Shown here: piece after piece, positions 14,780 through 16,296 of the stretch
Position numbering within the stretch: the stretch's first letter is position 1
Layout of the letters: the number at the start of each line of letters is the position of its first letter
Origin: an uncultured Rickettsiales bacterium
GTDB taxonomy: Bacteria; Pseudomonadota; Alphaproteobacteria; Rickettsiales; Deianiraeaceae
NCBI GenBank assembly: GCA_946544555.1
Contig: CAMNMI010000011.1
Span: forward strand, 1-16,296
Direction: 5' to 3'
Length of the DNA: 16,296 bases
Notes under the pieces: model-generated
What the model was told of the DNA's origin: nothing
The model's database searches: none
Seen by the model: only the letters and a program-made list of their open reading frames with translations
Made by a program: the position numbers and the translations under genes

Positions 14780-16296
14780 TTACTCTATTTTCCCATCTTC
14801 CTTAACCTCCTTCTCTACTTCTGCGGCCGCTTCCTCTTCGGTAGGAACATTTTTATTAACTTTCTCTTCAACTTTCTCATCTACTTTTTCCTCAGCAGGC
14901 TCTTCCTCTTTCTCTACCTTCTCTTCAACGGGCTCTGGCTTTGGAAACAGACCTTTATACTTATCAAAGTACGCAATGTGGACAGTTGGTTCAACGCTGT
15001 CAAAAATCAGATGATGTAGCTTGTATTCATTCGCGCCCATCCGCGAGAAAATTGCATTCATATAGGCCGCGTCATGTTGTTCTAACTTGTGTTCGTGGCC
15101 CAATGCAATATCTTCGTCTACGTGCTCAACAACTTTATATGGATTTAAATACAAAACATGTTTTATCTTGTCAATTTTGTATGCATTTCCATCATCACCA
15201 AATGCACTTCTCATCATATCAAAAACTTGCTCGTCCATACCCTTGGTTATATTAAATCCATAGAAATCCTTTTCTATACCAGTTTGCTCTTGCTGGTATG
15301 ATAAATACTTCTGTACTTCGTCAAATACTTTTTCATAATAATCAAAAATAGACCTTCTTTGATAAATATCTGCATGTTTTTTTAACTCCTTGATAATTTT
15401 AACTGGATTTTTTGTCTGAGTTGTTTCATTTGACAGCATCAAACCATTGACACCAACTTTTAACGAGCTAACAATTGTATCAATATCATTCTTTGATACC
15501 ACTTCTTGTCTTGTCAAACTTTCTAATACATCCGTTGCAAGAATACAAAGTTTATTACCGTCTTGTGTACAAACATCAGAAATTAACTCTTTTACATAAG
15601 GAACATCCTCTGCTGGTATTTCACTTGACAAATCGCCCCTCGCAATCATTGCACCATCGGCCAAATTCATAATTGAATAAATATTTTCAAGCCCTTGTCT
15701 TGTCTCAAACTTAGCAATAATACTAACTTCTAATACCTTGTTATTCGCTTCCTCCTCTGTTGCCCCTCCTTCAATAAATGCTTGCTTTATAAGCGCATGC
15801 AAATCATGAATATCATCTTCGCTTCTCACAAATGACGCTGCAATATATTTTCCGCCTTCCCTGACAAACATTTTAATGTATTCCTTGTCGGCTTCGGTAA
15901 GAGTTGGTTGACTTACAGGCGCGCCATAAAGATTAATATGTCTTCGATCGGTTAATTTATATTCTCCATTGTCAGTATTTACTTTTGTTATCAACAATTC
16001 AACCGTACCCTTATCTTTATCTATTGCAACAACTTTTGCATCAATCAAACGCGCTTCTATTGTTAGATATCTATCAACTTTGACATCATCAATGAATTTA
16101 TCATAGTTAACTCCAATATGGATTGTTTTGCCGACAAATTTCACGCGCGCCGGGTCTTTCTTGAAGACAATTTCTTTGTCATCCAGATTTGTATGGACAA
16201 TTATTTTATCTCCTATTTTTATTTGATATGCAGCATTTGCTTTTCCTCCATCAATAATCCTTGTCCTTATCTCTGGCCCTTGTGTGTCATACATCA
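14780..16296 (-). CDS. Pyruvate-kinase-like protein, partial at the 5' end
   Basis: Pyruvate kinase converts phosphoenolpyruvate and ADP to pyruvate and ATP. The gene runs past the window's right edge: the frame is open to its last base, and MYDTQGPEIRT matches an internal pyruvate kinase segment (DTKGPEIRT), so the N-terminal part is missing. Present are TLTEADKEYIK, YIAASFVRSEDDI, the active-site strand IIAKFETRQGLENI with Lys and Glu, and MIARGDLSSEIP. Others are altered: ATDVLESL for ATQMLESM, VSKNDIDTIVSSL for the TRAEVSDVANAV type, MLSNET for MLSGET, and the DDG and SKKGVNLPG signatures of the B domain are lost. After about residue 290 the usual C-terminal domain is not recognisable; there are about 170 unfamiliar residues and then a 50-residue Glu/Lys/Val-rich tail. 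It may be a catalytically altered paralogue. No pyk symbol is assigned for that reason. Confidence 0.78.
   Translation of the reverse strand, partial: MYDTQGPEIRTRIIDGGKANAAYQIKIGDKIIVHTNLDDKEIVFKKDPARVKFVGKTIHIGVNYDKFIDDVKVDRYLTIEARLIDAKVVAIDKDKGTVELLITKVNTDNGEYKLTDRRHINLYGAPVSQPTLTEADKEYIKMFVREGGKYIAASFVRSEDDIHDLHALIKQAFIEGGATEEEANNKVLEVSIIAKFETRQGLENIYSIMNLADGAMIARGDLSSEIPAEDVPYVKELISDVCTQDGNKLCILATDVLESLTRQEVVSKNDIDTIVSSLKVGVNGLMLSNETTQTKNPVKIIKELKKHADIYQRRSIFDYYEKVFDEVQKYLSYQQEQTGIEKDFYGFNITKGMDEQVFDMMRSAFGDDGNAYKIDKIKHVLYLNPYKVVEHVDEDIALGHEHKLEQHDAAYMNAIFSRMGANEYKLHHLIFDSVEPTVHIAYFDKYKGLFPKPEPVEEKVEKEEEPAEEKVDEKVEEKVNKNVPTEEEAAAEVEKEVKEDGKIE

Overview
The window is an AT-rich, gene-dense bacterial segment that most resembles a reduced-genome alphaproteobacterium (Rickettsiales/Holosporales-like or a related host-associated lineage). 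The evidence is protein-level: an AddA-type helicase, a major capsid protein of the type found in alphaproteobacterial gene transfer agents, VirB8 and VirB9 type IV secretion components, and several housekeeping proteins diverged at normally fixed positions. The taxon is an inference; no rRNA gene is present.

Layout. (1) 1-4092, plus strand: a GC-rich palindrome, then dnaB (replicative helicase, probable GTG start at 140) and, 2 nt after it, an AddA-like UvrD-family helicase without the nuclease domain. (2) 4209-5354, minus strand: a lone HK97-fold capsid gene, bracketed by two copies of a GC-rich palindromic repeat. (3) 5571-11414, minus strand: a tightly packed run read in the order rpsL, rpsG, tatA, small lipoprotein, rsmG, virB8, virB9, dnaG, with gaps of about 1-55 nt; it is probably one long transcription unit from a promoter near 11472-11501. 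Ribosomal proteins, protein export, rRNA methylation, a secretion-system fragment and primase are combined in it; fusA and tuf, which usually follow rpsG, are absent. (4) 11712-13740, plus strand, divergent: a diverged ffh (SRP54) with a GTG start and a lipoprotein gene with some LptE-like character. (5) 13999-16296, minus strand: a pyruvate-kinase-like gene running off the window edge, a palindromic repeat, and trmD.

The most unusual material is a family of GC-rich structured palindromes (three clear copies and one diverged copy). They share outer arms and an internal block, but their inner stems change in a compensatory way, and a T-run always lies on the same side. Several core proteins carry changes at expected functional sites: TrmD has Glu where catalytic Asp169 is expected and a shortened C-terminus; Ffh has TKTE in place of TKxD and a finger loop without methionines; the pyruvate-kinase-like protein has degenerate signatures and an unfamiliar C-terminal region; uS12 carries Arg at the position equivalent to the K88R streptomycin-resistance site.
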